Shown: piece by piece, positions 41,953 through 52,656 of the stretch
Position numbering within the stretch: the stretch's first letter is position 1
Layout of the letters: each line of letters starts with the position of its first letter
NCBI GenBank assembly: GCA_014163555.1
Contig: JACJGO010000022.1
Span: forward strand, 1-64,000
Length of the DNA stretch: 64,000 bases
Reading direction: 5' to 3'
From: Flavisolibacter longurius
GTDB lineage: Bacteria; Bacteroidota; Bacteroidia; Chitinophagales; Chitinophagaceae
The notes under the pieces: model-generated
What the model was told of the DNA's origin: nothing
Seen by the model: the letters and a program-made list of their open reading frames with translations, nothing else
Database searches by the model: none
Made by a program: the position numbers and the translations under genes

Positions 41953-44900
41953 TTAGTTTATTACCTCTACCCTCACCGGCCCTAAAAGCCCCGCCGGCAA
42001 TAAAGGCTTTCCTTCCATCTTAAATGGGTAAACCGTGCTGCTGATGCGCTTCTCCAACGGCTGCCGTGCATCGCCAATCATCCGGTTGGCCCAGGTGTTC
42101 ACTACTTCAATCTTCAATTCATTTCTGCCCCCTTTCAATGCTTTCGAAATATCAATGCGGTAAGGCGCTATCCAAACCGTCCCGTAGGAGATGCCATTCA
42201 CAAACACTTCCGCCATGTTTGCCACGTTGCCTAAATGGAGGTAAACGGCTTTTGCTTTTCCTATCTTCTTCCAGCTAAATGTTTTGCGGTAAACAGCCGT
42301 GCCTGAATAATAACGGATGGCTGTGTCTTGGTGCTGGCTCCAATCCTGCAAAGCGGTAAATACCACCTCGCCTTTCGGTCCGCCAAGTGAAGAGTCAAAG
42401 CTTACCTTCCAGTCGCCATTCAAGGTTTGCACCTGCGTTGTGGTTATCCAATTGGTTCCCTTCTTCTCTCCTTTTCCAGCCGCAGTTTTCTGCAGCACCA
42501 CAAACAGCGAACCGCTGCCTTCCAACCGTACCGGCAGCACCGTTCGGCCACCTTCTACCTTCCAGTTTTTTACCTGCAGAATGCTTCCGGTCACCGCATC
42601 CCACAATTCTGGCTGCTTCCCAGTCAACCGTAACGAAAGCGTCAACTCTTTTGCACGGGCGGCTTGGTTGGAAACAAAATAAATATCAAAGCCTTTTCCT
42701 GCACGATGCGTCCAAGCAAGGCTGTCGGCTCTTTCGCCTTTTTCATCAGTCGCCAAAAAATCAGGTGCAATACCTAAACCGGCTAACGATTGTTTTTCAA
42801 ATGGCCCGGTGAGAATCTTTCCTTTTCCAATGCCTTGAGCTGAAGAATTAGAACGAACACCGGCGAAGATCTTTTGGAGCTCACTCCTATCATCTTTCAA
42901 TCCCAATGGCCTCCTGCCATCATTCGCCAGGAGAACCGTTGCACCTTCTTTCGCTAGGGCAAGAATTTTTTTTGCTGCTTCCGATGACAACGAACCGCTA
43001 TCCGGCAACAGCTTGTGCATATCCGGCACCACAAGGATTTTGTATTTCGCCCCGGTACTTAAGGAAATTTCTTTTCCCTTCACCGACGATAAATTCAGCA
43101 ACGCGTCAGGGTTAAATGAATCATAGGCATAGCCTCTTAACGGATCAGTCCACGATTGTGCATCCGTTGTATTGCCAACATAGGTAACACCATTCTCCGG
43201 CTTGCGGGTTGGCTGTCCTGCATTGCGCAGTCGGGCAGCTTCCCTTTCCACTGCTTCCTTGCCAAACAGCCCCGGAAGCGTTGGCACCAAACGCTCCGGC
43301 AAGAGTGACCGCCGCGGCAATTCTTCACCAGTGAAGACAGCAATATCCGTAACAGGTTTACCCAATTGTAACAGGGCCTGGCAACGCTTCACATAGGCAG
43401 TGAAAGCGTCCACTTTCGGCCACCAGGTTTGGTCGCGTTGAAACAACAAGCCAATGGCATCCAATGTGATACCCGGCTTTTTAGCCAGCCAAGGGTTGTG
43501 CATGAACACATGAAACACCATCCGGTTTATGCCCAGTGCAAAATTCCGGTCGAGCAAGGCTTTTAAATTGCCGGGATGCTCGTCAAACGCCATGCGCAAT
43601 TGCGTAAACGCTTCCGCCTGCACAATGTTCTTTCCATACACGTGGGCACCACTGATGGCATCCAGCATGTCGTTGGGTTTGTCATGCGTTGGACTGCGCA
43701 GCCAGAACTCTCCCATCGGGTAATCTACTTTCGAATAGTGCAGCATGCCATCACTCATCATCGTTGGCGCCACGCTTTCGGCTACAAACTTCACTCCCTC
43801 TTTCTTCGTTAAGTCACGCAGCGTCCCAAAAAAATTATCGTGGAAGAGTTCAGCAATCGTCTTTCGTACATCATATAAAAATCCTTCCGACACCTGGTTG
43901 CTTTCCACCGGAATTCCCCCCATCACTGGCAGGTAAGGGTACAGGTCATAACCTCTCCGCTTCTTAAATTCTTCTCTAAAGTTCTGCGACCAGTTTTGGC
44001 TGCCGCACTCCCAGCTATCAATATGAAACAGCTTGACGATTTCTTCTGCGGTGGCGCCGCCCTGCCGCATCAGTTCACCAAACCAGCTATTGAACTGCAG
44101 CGTTACAGCATCCTTGCTAAACTTGTCGCACTCCAATCCTTTTCCGCCACCAGCCGTTTCGTTTTTATGTCCGGTAGATGTATGGCCAATGCGAATGATC
44201 GTCCAGTCTCCGGCGGGTACAATCCAGTTCAGCTTACCATTAGCATCAAGGTATTTCGTAATGTCAATGATTTCTTTCTTTGGCACGAACAAACCGGGTT
44301 GGTTTTGTTCCTCCGTTGTACGTTTAGCAAGCCGCCACACTTCGCCATTCTTTCCTTCATACTGGTGAATGCGTGGTTCCGATGAAAGTTCGATGCCGGT
44401 GATCTTTAAAACAGGTCGCCACTTGGCGGCATCCAGGTCTTCGGCTCCCGGCTCAGCGCCTTCTTTCGTATAAATGAATCGAAAATGTTTGGCAGTGATT
44501 TCCGGAATGGCATGCGTGTAATCGCTGTCCCAGTCTTGCCAGCCAACTCTTGGCGATTCTAACCGTGTATGACGTGTAAAAGATTTTCCATCGTTGCTCC
44601 ATTCAACAATCAGCCGGTTCGACACGTAATTGATTCGGCTCCTGATCACAAGGGAACGCAGTGTAAACGGCTGTTCGAAACTGTACTGAATCCAGCATGA
44701 ATCTTCTGAGACAAAATTTTTTGTGTTGGCTGGATTTGTTAGGAAGGATGCGTCTGCACCTGAATTGGTGGTAACGACAGGTTTTGTTGTCGCCGTAGAA
44801 ACGCCGGTTCCTTTTAACGACGGAAACGCAAAGACCGCAACATCGCGATAATAATTTTCCAACGTTTCCGGCTGCGCCAGCGTATCATTAAAAGCTTTTC

Positions 44901-45339
44901 CGCCCTTCACATAGGTTTGCGTCCAAACCAGTTTTTGCATGGAGGCCTCGGGCTTTATCCATGGGCCACCAGCCAGTGCAAAACCATCGCTGATATGCAG
45001 TGCCAGTTTTACATCATACCGTTTGGCCTCCGCCATCGCATGTTTGATCATCGTCCACCAAAGCGGCGTGAGTTGCCGGGCTACCGGTTGGTAGATAGAG
45101 GGCTTCGTAGTGTCTTTTACCGTCATCAGGTAAGCGCCGCCGATGCCGCCTGCCTTCATGGCTTTGATGTCGGCCGTGATGCCTTCTTTGGAGATGGCGC
45201 CGTGCATCCAGTACCAGATCACCCAGGGCTTTGCATCTTCCGTAGGTTTTGTCCAGACATTCTTTGGGACCTGCGCATAAAGTAATACCGAAGAAAGGCT
45301 CAGCAAACAAACCAGCAAAATACCCCGCAACCCCCTCAT
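41953..45339 (-). CDS. Secreted GH106-type alpha-L-rhamnosidase
   Basis: 1128 residues with a signal peptide (GILLVCLLSLSSVLLYAQ). The GH106 barrel shows WVIWYWMHGAISKEGITADI, MKAGGIGGAYLMTV, VKLALHISDGFALAGGPW, and later LFHIDSWECGSQNWSQNF with an acidic pair. YVIWYW-type starts and the C-terminal galactose-binding-like domain (YRKTFSWKKIGKAKAVYLHL, VFVNGISYGTVWIAPYRID) match family members that remove L-rhamnose from rhamnogalacturonan. Rhamnose release is the best guess, though sequence-divergent members have other substrates. Its ATG overlaps the stop of the FucP-type symporter gene (ATGA), so the sugar released and its transporter are coexpressed. Confidence 0.88.
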   Translation of the reverse strand: MRGLRGILLVCLLSLSSVLLYAQVPKNVWTKPTEDAKPWVIWYWMHGAISKEGITADIKAMKAGGIGGAYLMTVKDTTKPSIYQPVARQLTPLWWTMIKHAMAEAKRYDVKLALHISDGFALAGGPWIKPEASMQKLVWTQTYVKGGKAFNDTLAQPETLENYYRDVAVFAFPSLKGTGVSTATTKPVVTTNSGADASFLTNPANTKNFVSEDSCWIQYSFEQPFTLRSLVIRSRINYVSNRLIVEWSNDGKSFTRHTRLESPRVGWQDWDSDYTHAIPEITAKHFRFIYTKEGAEPGAEDLDAAKWRPVLKITGIELSSEPRIHQYEGKNGEVWRLAKRTTEEQNQPGLFVPKKEIIDITKYLDANGKLNWIVPAGDWTIIRIGHTSTGHKNETAGGGKGLECDKFSKDAVTLQFNSWFGELMRQGGATAEEIVKLFHIDSWECGSQNWSQNFREEFKKRRGYDLYPYLPVMGGIPVESNQVSEGFLYDVRKTIAELFHDNFFGTLRDLTKKEGVKFVAESVAPTMMSDGMLHYSKVDYPMGEFWLRSPTHDKPNDMLDAISGAHVYGKNIVQAEAFTQLRMAFDEHPGNLKALLDRNFALGINRMVFHVFMHNPWLAKKPGITLDAIGLLFQRDQTWWPKVDAFTAYVKRCQALLQLGKPVTDIAVFTGEELPRRSLLPERLVPTLPGLFGKEAVEREAARLRNAGQPTRKPENGVTYVGNTTDAQSWTDPLRGYAYDSFNPDALLNLSSVKGKEISLSTGAKYKILVVPDMHKLLPDSGSLSSEAAKKILALAKEGATVLLANDGRRPLGLKDDRSELQKIFAGVRSNSSAQGIGKGKILTGPFEKQSLAGLGIAPDFLATDEKGERADSLAWTHRAGKGFDIYFVSNQAARAKELTLSLRLTGKQPELWDAVTGSILQVKNWKVEGGRTVLPVRLEGSGSLFVVLQKTAAGKGEKKGTNWITTTQVQTLNGDWKVSFDSSLGGPKGEVVFTALQDWSQHQDTAIRYYSGTAVYRKTFSWKKIGKAKAVYLHLGNVANMAEVFVNGISYGTVWIAPYRIDISKALKGGRNELKIEVVNTWANRMIGDARQPLEKRISSTVYPFKMEGKPLLPAGLLGPVRVEVIN

Positions 45340-46646
45340 GCCACCGCCCGGTTTTTAATTTTAAAACCACTGATGGCGAAGTAGAGAATCACAATATAAC
45401 ATATCGCGGGAATGTAATAACCGGTTTGAATATTGTCGTTGTTCATGTCAATGATTGACCCCATGATGTAAGGAAAAATGGCGCCACCTACAATCGACAT
45501 TACCAGCAGCGAAGATCCAATCTTGGTGTCCTTTCCCAGGCCTTCAATACCCAATCCGAAGATGGTTGGAAACATGATGGACATAAAGAAACCCAGTGCA
45601 CTTAGGGCATACACCACGTATTTGCCATCGCTGTAAATGGCGATCAAGCTTAGCACAACGGAAATGAGTGCGTAAATAGCAAGCAGTCGTGCAGCCGGGA
45701 AAAACTTCAGTAAAAATGTTCCCGCAAAACGACCAACCATAAACAGCAAGCCGTAAATACCCAGGGCCTTTGCCGCATCGATTTCTTCAATGCCACCGCC
45801 CTGCTTGGCCATGCGGATAAAAAAGCTGGTAACGCAGACTTGCGCCCCTACATAAAAGAATTGGGCAATCACCGCCCAGGTCAGGTGACGGTATTGAAAG
45901 GCTCTTCCAAAATCAGCCGGTTTCACCACCTTCGTATCGTCTTTCATTTCCGGCAGTTTCACAAACCAAAACAAACCAGCAACCAGCAACAACACGCCTC
46001 CTAAAATAGTATAAGGCATTTTTACCGAGGCGGCTTCACCTGCCAGGTAGGCAGCCCGTTCGGCTTCGGGCATGGCCGTGAGCTGCTCCGGTGTGTATTC
46101 CACGCCGGAAAGAATAAACAGGGCGCCAATAAACGGCGCAATGAAAGCTGCCAACCCGTTAAAGGAGGCTGCCAGGTTCAGGCGGAAGTTGGCAGATTTC
46201 GGATCACCCAGTATCGCCGCATACGGGTTTGCGGCCGTTTCCAAAATGGTCAGTCCACAACCAATGATAAACAGGGCTAAAAGGAAAACACCAAAGCTTA
46301 ATGAATTGGCAGCTGGCACAAACAAAAACGCACCAACGGCAAACAGGAGCAGCCCCGTGATAATGCCGCTTTTGTAGCCCCATTTTTTCAGGAACAGGCC
46401 GGCCGGAATGGCCATCAGGAAATACGCAAGAAAGACAGCCGTGTCGATCAGCGTACTCTGGGCATTGCTTAACTGGCAGGCCTTTTTTAAATGCGGAATC
46501 AGAATAGAGTCAAGATTATGCGCCATGCCCCACAAAAAGAAAAGGCTGGTCACCAAAATAAACGGAACAACATAATTTGTCTTGCTCCCTTTCTGGTAAG
46601 CGGTTGTTGTGGGTTGTGCAATGGATTCGACCGGGATTTGTGGCAT
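45336..46646 (-). CDS. FucP-type sugar:H+ symporter (MFS)
   Basis: 436 residues, twelve membrane helices. FFLWGMAHNLDSILIPHL, MAIPAGLFLKKWGYKSGII and ILETAANPYAAILGDP are classic for the FucP subgroup of the MFS, where a membrane-embedded Asp and Glu drive sugar/proton symport. The insert after helix 6 (GVEYTPEQLTAMPEAE) is usual in Bacteroidota members. FucP-like proteins carry L-fucose, L-galactose, arabinose or glucose; here a rhamnosidase lies directly downstream (4-bp overlap), so a 6-deoxyhexose is likely but not proved. It is 93 bp downstream of the MaoC gene. Confidence 0.9.
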   Translation of the reverse strand: MPQIPVESIAQPTTTAYQKGSKTNYVVPFILVTSLFFLWGMAHNLDSILIPHLKKACQLSNAQSTLIDTAVFLAYFLMAIPAGLFLKKWGYKSGIITGLLLFAVGAFLFVPAANSLSFGVFLLALFIIGCGLTILETAANPYAAILGDPKSANFRLNLAASFNGLAAFIAPFIGALFILSGVEYTPEQLTAMPEAERAAYLAGEAASVKMPYTILGGVLLLVAGLFWFVKLPEMKDDTKVVKPADFGRAFQYRHLTWAVIAQFFYVGAQVCVTSFFIRMAKQGGGIEEIDAAKALGIYGLLFMVGRFAGTFLLKFFPAARLLAIYALISVVLSLIAIYSDGKYVVYALSALGFFMSIMFPTIFGLGIEGLGKDTKIGSSLLVMSIVGGAIFPYIMGSIIDMNNDNIQTGYYIPAICYIVILYFAISGFKIKNRAVA

Positions 46647-46739
46647 GGGTTGTTTTTGTTTGTATACCTAATGGTTGCGTTACAATTGAACTTTCGTTGC
46701 GAGATACCTGTGCGTTCGGAACAGAGTTGAGCATTGTTT

Positions 46740-47192
46740 TTACCCCTGGTGGGATTTCCGTTTGGCCATGAGCAGGTGATCACAGGCCAGCACCACTTCA
46801 CCCCGTTGGTTGATCACTTCCACATGCTCCGTCACCGTGCCGAACGCCGGCTTTTTTGCATCGCCTTTGGCGGAGATGGTAATTTCACTGTGAAGGGTAT
46901 CACCAATGTGCACAGGCTTTACAAAGCGCAAGGTGTCATACCCTCTGGAAAACGCCTCCGGATTGATCTCCGACGCCGTTAAACCAATGCCGATGCTGAA
47001 CACCATGGTGCCATGTGCAATGCGCTTTTGAAAGGGTTGTGTTTTGCACCATTCTTCATCCATGTGGTGCGGGAAAAAATCACCGGTATGCCCGGCATGC
47101 ACCACGAAATCCGTTTCGGTGATGGTTCTTCCCAGGGTCACCCGCTTGTCGCCGACTTGATAATCTTCAAAAAAAATGGACTTGAAATACAT
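46740..47192 (-). CDS. MaoC-family (R)-enoyl-CoA hydratase-like protein
   Basis: 150 residues, a single hot-dog domain. [19 protein letters not shown] carries the hydratase Asp-x-x-x-x-His pair, and [15 protein letters not shown] is the second signature. MaoC dehydratases add or remove water from enoyl-CoA thioesters, and some act on mesaconyl- or methylmalyl-like CoA. It sits between a Gfo/Idh oxidoreductase (8-bp gap) and the FucP-type symporter. A CoA-thioester enzyme inside a sugar operon is unusual, and it matches the CoA-transferases of the neighbouring block. Confidence 0.9.
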   Translation of the reverse strand: MYFKSIFFEDYQVGDKRVTLGRTITETDFVVHAGHTGDFFPHHMDEEWCKTQPFQKRIAHGTMVFSIGIGLTASEINPEAFSRGYDTLRFVKPVHIGDTLHSEITISAKGDAKKPAFGTVTEHVEVINQRGEVVLACDHLLMAKRKSHQG

Positions 47193-47200
47193 AACTGATT

Positions 47201-48286
47201 TTATCGCTTTTCTGCTAATGGGTAATCTGGTTGAACGCCGCCTTCATCACTTGACCTGTACGCGGCTTCTACGACCAGCATGGTTTTAAAAACATCTTCC
47301 ACGCTTGTCGGAATAACGGGTGAAGAGCCTTCCTTGTACCGCATCAGGCTTCCCATTGTGCCAATAAAGGCATCGGGAAACCAGGTGCCTTGAATCTCTT
47401 TTGTCTGCCATGCCCCTGCTTTGCCGGACCCATCTTTCAGGCAATATTCAAACGTATCGGGTACGCCGTGCGGATAATCCATCAGCAGTCCCATTTTGGC
47501 AATCACTACGCCTTTTGTTCCTTCCCATTTGATAAAACTTTCCTGGTGGTCCGGACCAAAATCATGATCATGGTTGGTGTTGATGACGGTATGCATCGTA
47601 TTACCGTATTCTAAAATGGTTGTTGTTCTCGACGAAGACAGCTCCTTTGCCGGGTGCCGCAAGGTTTTGGAATAAACCGAGGACGGATCCCCTAAAAACG
47701 AACGAATGAGATCGATGTAATGAATACTGTGGTATTGAATCTCCAACCGCGGATGCACCATCACATGCGGAAAAAGATGCCACGGCGTTTCAACCGTTAC
47801 TCTTACCTCCATGTCGTACATCTCTCCCAGCAATCCTTCGGCAATCATTTTTCTTGCTTCCTGTACATAGGGCGCAAAACGCAACTGGCAATTGATGGCA
47901 GCAGCCAATTTCTTTCTTCTGCAAACGTCTAGTATCTCACGGGTTTGCTGAATGTTGTCACCCATGGGTTTCTGAATCAACACCGCTGCACCATCCGGCA
48001 ACTGCTCGAGTGTTGGCACAAATTGCTCCGGCATAATGGTGATATCGTAAACGGCATTTGCAGGCGCAGCTGCTACCGCTTCCTGTACCGTATTAAAGAC
48101 ATGCGGAATGTTCCATGCAGCGGCAAGCGTTTCAGCCCTGCTTTTCGTTCGGTTGGTGATACCAAAAACGGTAAAACCCGCCTTTTTATATGCCGGCAAG
48201 TGGGCATCGTGCACAATGCCACCGGCGCCAATGATAACAATCGGCTGGTCTGTTTCCGGTAAGAAAGGTTTGTATGGAATCGTCAT
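47201..48286 (-). CDS. Gfo/Idh/MocA-family oxidoreductase
   Basis: 361 residues from ATG 48286; a TTG 9 bases upstream would add three residues. The Rossmann fold opens [20 protein letters not shown], then [19 protein letters not shown] has the catalytic-type Lys-Pro, and [19 protein letters not shown] lies in the C-terminal substrate domain. Such enzymes oxidise sugars or inositols to lactones or ketones with NAD(P). It is the first gene of a four-gene block (Gfo/Idh, MaoC, FucP, GH106) read away from the AraC gene. The substrate may be the sugar released by GH106. It has no Tat or Sec signal, so it works in the cytoplasm. Confidence 0.9.
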   Translation of the reverse strand: MTIPYKPFLPETDQPIVIIGAGGIVHDAHLPAYKKAGFTVFGITNRTKSRAETLAAAWNIPHVFNTVQEAVAAAPANAVYDITIMPEQFVPTLEQLPDGAAVLIQKPMGDNIQQTREILDVCRRKKLAAAINCQLRFAPYVQEARKMIAEGLLGEMYDMEVRVTVETPWHLFPHVMVHPRLEIQYHSIHYIDLIRSFLGDPSSVYSKTLRHPAKELSSSRTTTILEYGNTMHTVINTNHDHDFGPDHQESFIKWEGTKGVVIAKMGLLMDYPHGVPDTFEYCLKDGSGKAGAWQTKEIQGTWFPDAFIGTMGSLMRYKEGSSPVIPTSVEDVFKTMLVVEAAYRSSDEGGVQPDYPLAEKR

Positions 48287-48532
48287 ATTCGTCAAGCTTC
48301 GTTTTTCAACCCTCTTTTGGTTGTTCCTGCCTATTGTTTGAAATGTTGGTCGTCATCAGTGATTGGCAACCAGGTTATCTTTTCGTTGGGTCTTTGTATT
48401 TACCCGTGTTTTGCTTTTGCAGGCTTTCACAGGTTCGCCCAATGACCATTTTCGTACGAATCAACAAATTACCGTGATTTCCTTTTTCATCCCGTTGCAT
48501 TTTTTCTAATTTACGCACCTAAGTATTGCTGC
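48287..48532. promoter_or_regulatory. Divergent control region between Gfo/Idh block and araC-type gene
   Basis: This 246-bp region must hold promoters for both directions and probably AraC sites. No perfect TAnnTTTG box is visible. Near-misses are TAATTTAC before the regulator and TAATTTG-like ACAAATTA on the other strand near 48463. Confidence 0.35.
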
Positions 48533-49438
48533 ATGAACACAATCCCCAAAGAAGGCTCCATTAAAAACGTATGGCACGGAACCGGACGGCAACGAATCGA
48601 AATTCCAAAAGCCGTATTAAAAGCACAGGTGTTAAACAACAAGCTGTTGCAATCCCTTTATATCGGAAGCCTGGGGTATTACCCGCAAGCAAGGGGACAT
48701 TACACCTATCGGAAAAAAGGACTGCCGGAAAATTTCATCTTTTATTGCGTGGATGGTCAAGGATGGTACAAAATAGGAAACGAGCGGTATGAAATCGGTC
48801 CCAATGAATTTTTTATTCTGCCACAAAACGTGGAGCATGCTTATGGAAGCGATGAAGCGCGGCCCTGGAGCATTTACTGGATTCATTTCGGCGGCACTTC
48901 CTTACCCGACTTTAACAACATGCAGGTTGTCAGGGACCATTTCAAACCGGCACACATCAAAGCCAGTGATACCATCATTGCCCTTTTCAACAAAATCTAC
49001 CAGACCCTGGAAACGGGTTACAGTATCGACAACCTTTGTTTCTCCAATCTTTGCCTCAGCCATTTTTTAACCTTGTTCCTTTACAATGCAAAGCATTTTG
49101 AAGCAAGCGTGGTGAAAAATGATATCATCAGCGAAGCTATCTGCTATATGCAGGACAATATCAACATCAACATTACCCTGCAGGATCTTTGCAGTCATTT
49201 TCACTATTCGCCTTCCCGTTTTTCCAGCCTGTTTAAACAACGAACGGGTTATTCACCCATCGATTATTTTATTCAGTTGAAAATGCAAAAAGCAAGTCAG
49301 CTGCTAGATTTCACCGACCAATCCATCAAAGACATTGCCTACACGTTTGGCTTTGACGACCCGTATTATTTTTCAAGGCGGTTCCGCAATACCATCGGTG
49401 TGTCGCCAAAAAAATACAGGTCGATCAAAAAAGATTAA
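48533..49438 (+). CDS. AraC-family transcriptional regulator
   Basis: 301 residues. The N-terminal cupin domain has FIFYCVDGQGWYKIGNERY and NEFFILPQNVEHAYGSDE, as in AraC-type sugar sensors. Two HTH motifs follow at ~200-298: LCSHFHYSPSRFSSLFKQRT and IAYTFGFDDPYYFSRRFR with the signature NTIGVSPKKYR. It would bind a small molecule, probably a sugar, and activate nearby promoters. It is divergent from the Gfo/Idh-MaoC-FucP-GH106 block and converges with the amidohydrolase of the CoA-transferase block, so both are likely targets. Confidence 0.92.
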   Translation: MNTIPKEGSIKNVWHGTGRQRIEIPKAVLKAQVLNNKLLQSLYIGSLGYYPQARGHYTYRKKGLPENFIFYCVDGQGWYKIGNERYEIGPNEFFILPQNVEHAYGSDEARPWSIYWIHFGGTSLPDFNNMQVVRDHFKPAHIKASDTIIALFNKIYQTLETGYSIDNLCFSNLCLSHFLTLFLYNAKHFEASVVKNDIISEAICYMQDNININITLQDLCSHFHYSPSRFSSLFKQRTGYSPIDYFIQLKMQKASQLLDFTDQSIKDIAYTFGFDDPYYFSRRFRNTIGVSPKKYRSIKKD

Positions 49439-49487
49439 TGTTCAAAGAGCTGTTGTATTGATAAATACTTAAAAGGAAACGCCTGCA

Positions 49488-50339
49488 TTAGAGGTTGTAA
49501 AACTTCACGGCATTCTTTGCATAAACCTTTTCCTGTTGTTCCTTATCCAACAGGGCTTCCAGTACACTTTGGTAGGTGACCCAGGTTTTGGTATAGCTGC
49601 CCGCCAACAGGGATACTGGCCAGTCGCCACCGCAAAAACAGCGTTCCGTACCGAAATGCTCCAGTGCAAAGGCGACATAAGGCTCTATATCAGCAGCTGT
49701 CCAATCCTTTTTTTTCGTCGTGGTTCCTAAGCCGGAAATTTTTGCATGAAAGGCCGGATTGGCGGCGGCTTCCTGCATCAGGCTTCCCCAGCGACCAAAG
49801 CGTTCACCGCTTGCAATGGGTGGTTGATTCAGGTGATCAAAAACCATCCTTAGTCCGGGAACTTTTTCTGCAACCGTTAACACCGTTTCAATATGCTTGG
49901 GCAACACGCCTACCACATCAAATGGCAGTGCATACGAAGCCAGTATCTTCAGGCTTTCGATGACGGATTCCTGCAACAGCCATTGCGGGTCGGCTTCATC
50001 ATGAATCAAGTGCCGGATTCCTTTGAAATAACGGTTTCGGCTATACGTTTCCGCTAGTTTTCTTTCCGTTTCTTCCGGTTGCTGCAGGGGCAGCCATCCC
50101 ACCACACCGGATACGATTTCCTTCTTTTCAGCAACTTCCAGCATCCAATCGGTGTCTTCCAGATTGTTGGCGGATTGAACCAATACGACTTCGATGACAC
50201 CTGCCTTTTTTTGTTCCTCCTCTACTTCCTCAAGGTGAAACGTTCTGTTCAGTAAAGAGGTATCGCCTTTCAGCCAAGGGTAGTCAGCTTTTTCAAAGTT
50301 CCAGACATGTAAATGGGTATCGATCATACGGGTTGCCAT
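49488..50339 (-). CDS. Amidohydrolase-2 family lactonase-like enzyme
   Basis: 283 residues without a signal peptide. IDTHLHVWNFEKADYPWL opens the TIM barrel with the metal His-x-His, and GWLPLQQPEETERKL, RMVFDHLNQPP and CGGDWPVSLLAGSY supply the remaining ligands and catalytic Asp. This is the COG3618 type, whose known members hydrolyse L-fuconolactone, L-rhamnonolactone or related sugar lactones. A lactonase next to Gfo/Idh dehydrogenases fits an oxidative sugar route. Its ATG follows the stop of the first CoA-transferase by 2 bp, so it closes the four-gene minus-strand operon. Confidence 0.88.
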   Translation of the reverse strand: MATRMIDTHLHVWNFEKADYPWLKGDTSLLNRTFHLEEVEEEQKKAGVIEVVLVQSANNLEDTDWMLEVAEKKEIVSGVVGWLPLQQPEETERKLAETYSRNRYFKGIRHLIHDEADPQWLLQESVIESLKILASYALPFDVVGVLPKHIETVLTVAEKVPGLRMVFDHLNQPPIASGERFGRWGSLMQEAAANPAFHAKISGLGTTTKKKDWTAADIEPYVAFALEHFGTERCFCGGDWPVSLLAGSYTKTWVTYQSVLEALLDKEQQEKVYAKNAVKFYNL

Positions 50340-50341
50340 GG

Positions 50342-51511
50342 CTACAAATCGCTTTTATAATCTTCTGCAGATGCTAAAAATTCTTCTTCAATCTTTTGAT
50401 TGTGTTCTCCCAATTTGGGCGCACCACGATAAGAAAGCAGCAACCGGCCATCCACACGAATGGGACAACGGGTGGTTGTGATTTGCAGTCCACTGCTGGT
50501 GCTTACCGTTACTTCCATGTCCAATACCTGATAGCCATCCTCCAGAACCAGTTCATCATAATTCAGCACTTTGGCACACCAGATATCGGCCGGCTCTAAA
50601 ATACGTAACCAATCCTTTGTTGCTCTTGTTTTTAAATGATCAACCAATACCCGTTTGATCTCATCCCGCCTTCCGAACCACTCTTTTTTATCCGGAAACG
50701 CTTTCAGCGCAGGGCAATCCAGCAAATCAGACAGCACCAGGATATCGCCCATGGCAAGGGCCAGGAAACCGTCGGAAGTCTCGTAGATGCCATACGGTGC
50801 CGCAATATAGGCATGGCCGTTATTGACAGCACTCCGCACCGGCAATTCGTTGCCATCGTTGTAAAAACAGGTCAGTACTTCAAACTGGAAATCAAGGATG
50901 CTCTCCAGCATGTTTACTTGTACCAAAGCGCCTTCCCCGGTCACCGCTGTCTGGTATAAAGCGGCTAAGATTCCCTGTGCCAGGTGGGTGCCGGCCATGA
51001 TATCGGCTACGGCTACTCCCATAGGCGTAGGTTGCCTATGATTGTCATTGCTTAACCAGGCAAGCCCGGAGACCGATTGCAGCAAAAGATCCTGCCCGGG
51101 CAGATCTTTCCAAGGACCTTCCGTGCCATAGCCACTGATCTCTGCATATACAATGGAGGGGTTAATGTGCTTGACTGTTTCATAGTCCAGCCCCAGGCGT
51201 TCCATCACACCCGGCCGGTAATTGTGCAGCAATACATCCGCTTCTTTCAACAACTCTTTCACCAGTTGTAAATCATTCTCCTCTTTCAGGTCTGCCGCAA
51301 AACTTTCCTTGTTGCGGTTGATGGCATGAAAGATCGTGGATTCGCCTTCCACCACCACATCGGATACATAGAGTTCACGACAAATATCACCGCTGCCCCT
51401 TCTTTCCACTTTAATCACCCTCGCTCCCATATCCGCCAGCCGCAAACCCGCCGAAGGGCCCGAAAGGAACTGGCTAAAGTCAATCACCACGATGTCGTCC
51501 AATAAATTCAT
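50342..51511 (-). CDS. CaiB/BaiF family III CoA-transferase, copy 1
   Basis: 389 residues. [20 protein letters not shown] and [14 protein letters not shown] are class III signatures, and [16 protein letters not shown] places the catalytic Asp at 170, the position expected from formyl-CoA transferase (Asp169). [18 protein letters not shown] follows the family pattern. The enzyme moves CoA between organic acids through an aspartyl-CoA intermediate. It is closely related to the next gene (about half of the residues identical by eye), and its ATG overlaps that gene's stop by 4 bp. Donor and acceptor are unknown. Confidence 0.92.
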   Translation of the reverse strand: MNLLDDIVVIDFSQFLSGPSAGLRLADMGARVIKVERRGSGDICRELYVSDVVVEGESTIFHAINRNKESFAADLKEENDLQLVKELLKEADVLLHNYRPGVMERLGLDYETVKHINPSIVYAEISGYGTEGPWKDLPGQDLLLQSVSGLAWLSNDNHRQPTPMGVAVADIMAGTHLAQGILAALYQTAVTGEGALVQVNMLESILDFQFEVLTCFYNDGNELPVRSAVNNGHAYIAAPYGIYETSDGFLALAMGDILVLSDLLDCPALKAFPDKKEWFGRRDEIKRVLVDHLKTRATKDWLRILEPADIWCAKVLNYDELVLEDGYQVLDMEVTVSTSSGLQITTTRCPIRVDGRLLLSYRGAPKLGEHNQKIEEEFLASAEDYKSDL

Positions 51512-52656
51512 TGTACTGCGTTAAGAAGTTCAGCTTTTATGTGTTGCGTGTGCTCGCCTAAGCCGGGTGCTTTTTTGGAAGAAAACAACCGTTCACCATT
51601 GATCCGTATCGGGCAGCGGGTGGTTGTAATTGTTTTTCCCGCCAGGGTTATCTCTTGTTCCATTTGGAGTACACGATAAGCCTCCAGTTCCTGTAACTCT
51701 TTCCAGTTCAGCACCGGCATGGCCCAGATATCATTTTGTTGTAAGGCGGCAAGCCAGGCAGCCGTTGATTTGTTCTTTAAAAAACGAACCAAGATGGCTT
51801 TGATCTCATCCCGATTGCGAAACGCTTCTTCCTGTTCGAACCGGTATAATGGCGGGCAATCAATGGCGGCCGCCAGTTTAGCCAAGGGGGTCATGGCAAT
51901 GGCCAGGTAACCATCGGCCGTTTCATAAATGCCATAAGGCGCACTTAGCAGGGAATGCCCGTTGCTTACCTGGCTGCGTTGGGGAGGCTGGCCGCTGGTG
52001 TAATAGGTGGTTAACAGTTCAAACTGGAAGTCCAGCAATGATTCCAGCAGGCTTACTTCGATTAGGGCACCGACCCCTTTTTTATGCCGGCGGATCAAGG
52101 CTGCCAGGATGCCCTGCACCAGGTGGGCGCCACACAAAATATCTGCTATGGCGATGCCAAACGGGACGGGATTGTCTTCTTCGTTTCCCGATGTGTACAC
52201 CAAACCTGACAAAGATTGTAAGAGCAGGTCCTGACCCGGCTTTCCTTTCCAGGGTCCTTCCTTTCCATAACCGGTTATTTCGGCATAGATGATTTTTGGA
52301 TTCAAAGCAGAAACCGAGGCATAGTCCAGCCCTGCTTTTTCCATTACACCCGGACGAAAATTATGGGTCACCACATCTGCTTCCGCTATCAGCCGCTTTA
52401 CCCAGGCCAAGTCTTCCGGATTCTTCAGGTCCGCGGCAAAACTTTCCTTGTTGCGGTTGATCGTATGAAAAAGTAGGCTGCTGTCATCAGCCCATAGATT
52501 TTTAATGGCCAACTGCCGGCAGGCGTCGCCCCCTTTGGGTCTTTCAATTTTAATGACCCTTGCGCCAAGGTCGGCCAGCCGTAGACCCGCCGAGGGACCT
52601 GACAGGTATTGACTGAACTCCAGGACCTTTACCCCTTTCAACGGTAAGTGATTCAT
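51508..52656 (-). CDS. CaiB/BaiF family III CoA-transferase, copy 2
   Basis: 382 residues. Signatures run parallel to copy 1: [35 protein letters not shown], and [16 protein letters not shown] with the catalytic Asp172. [18 protein letters not shown] is shared too. Class III enzymes are interlocked dimers, so two coexpressed paralogues may form a heterodimer or act on two substrates in sequence. Both copies keep the active-site Asp, so neither is an obvious dead partner. Its ATG overlaps the stop of the solute-binding-protein-like gene by 4 bp. Confidence 0.92.
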   Translation of the reverse strand: MNHLPLKGVKVLEFSQYLSGPSAGLRLADLGARVIKIERPKGGDACRQLAIKNLWADDSSLLFHTINRNKESFAADLKNPEDLAWVKRLIAEADVVTHNFRPGVMEKAGLDYASVSALNPKIIYAEITGYGKEGPWKGKPGQDLLLQSLSGLVYTSGNEEDNPVPFGIAIADILCGAHLVQGILAALIRRHKKGVGALIEVSLLESLLDFQFELLTTYYTSGQPPQRSQVSNGHSLLSAPYGIYETADGYLAIAMTPLAKLAAAIDCPPLYRFEQEEAFRNRDEIKAILVRFLKNKSTAAWLAALQQNDIWAMPVLNWKELQELEAYRVLQMEQEITLAGKTITTTRCPIRINGERLFSSKKAPGLGEHTQHIKAELLNAVQ

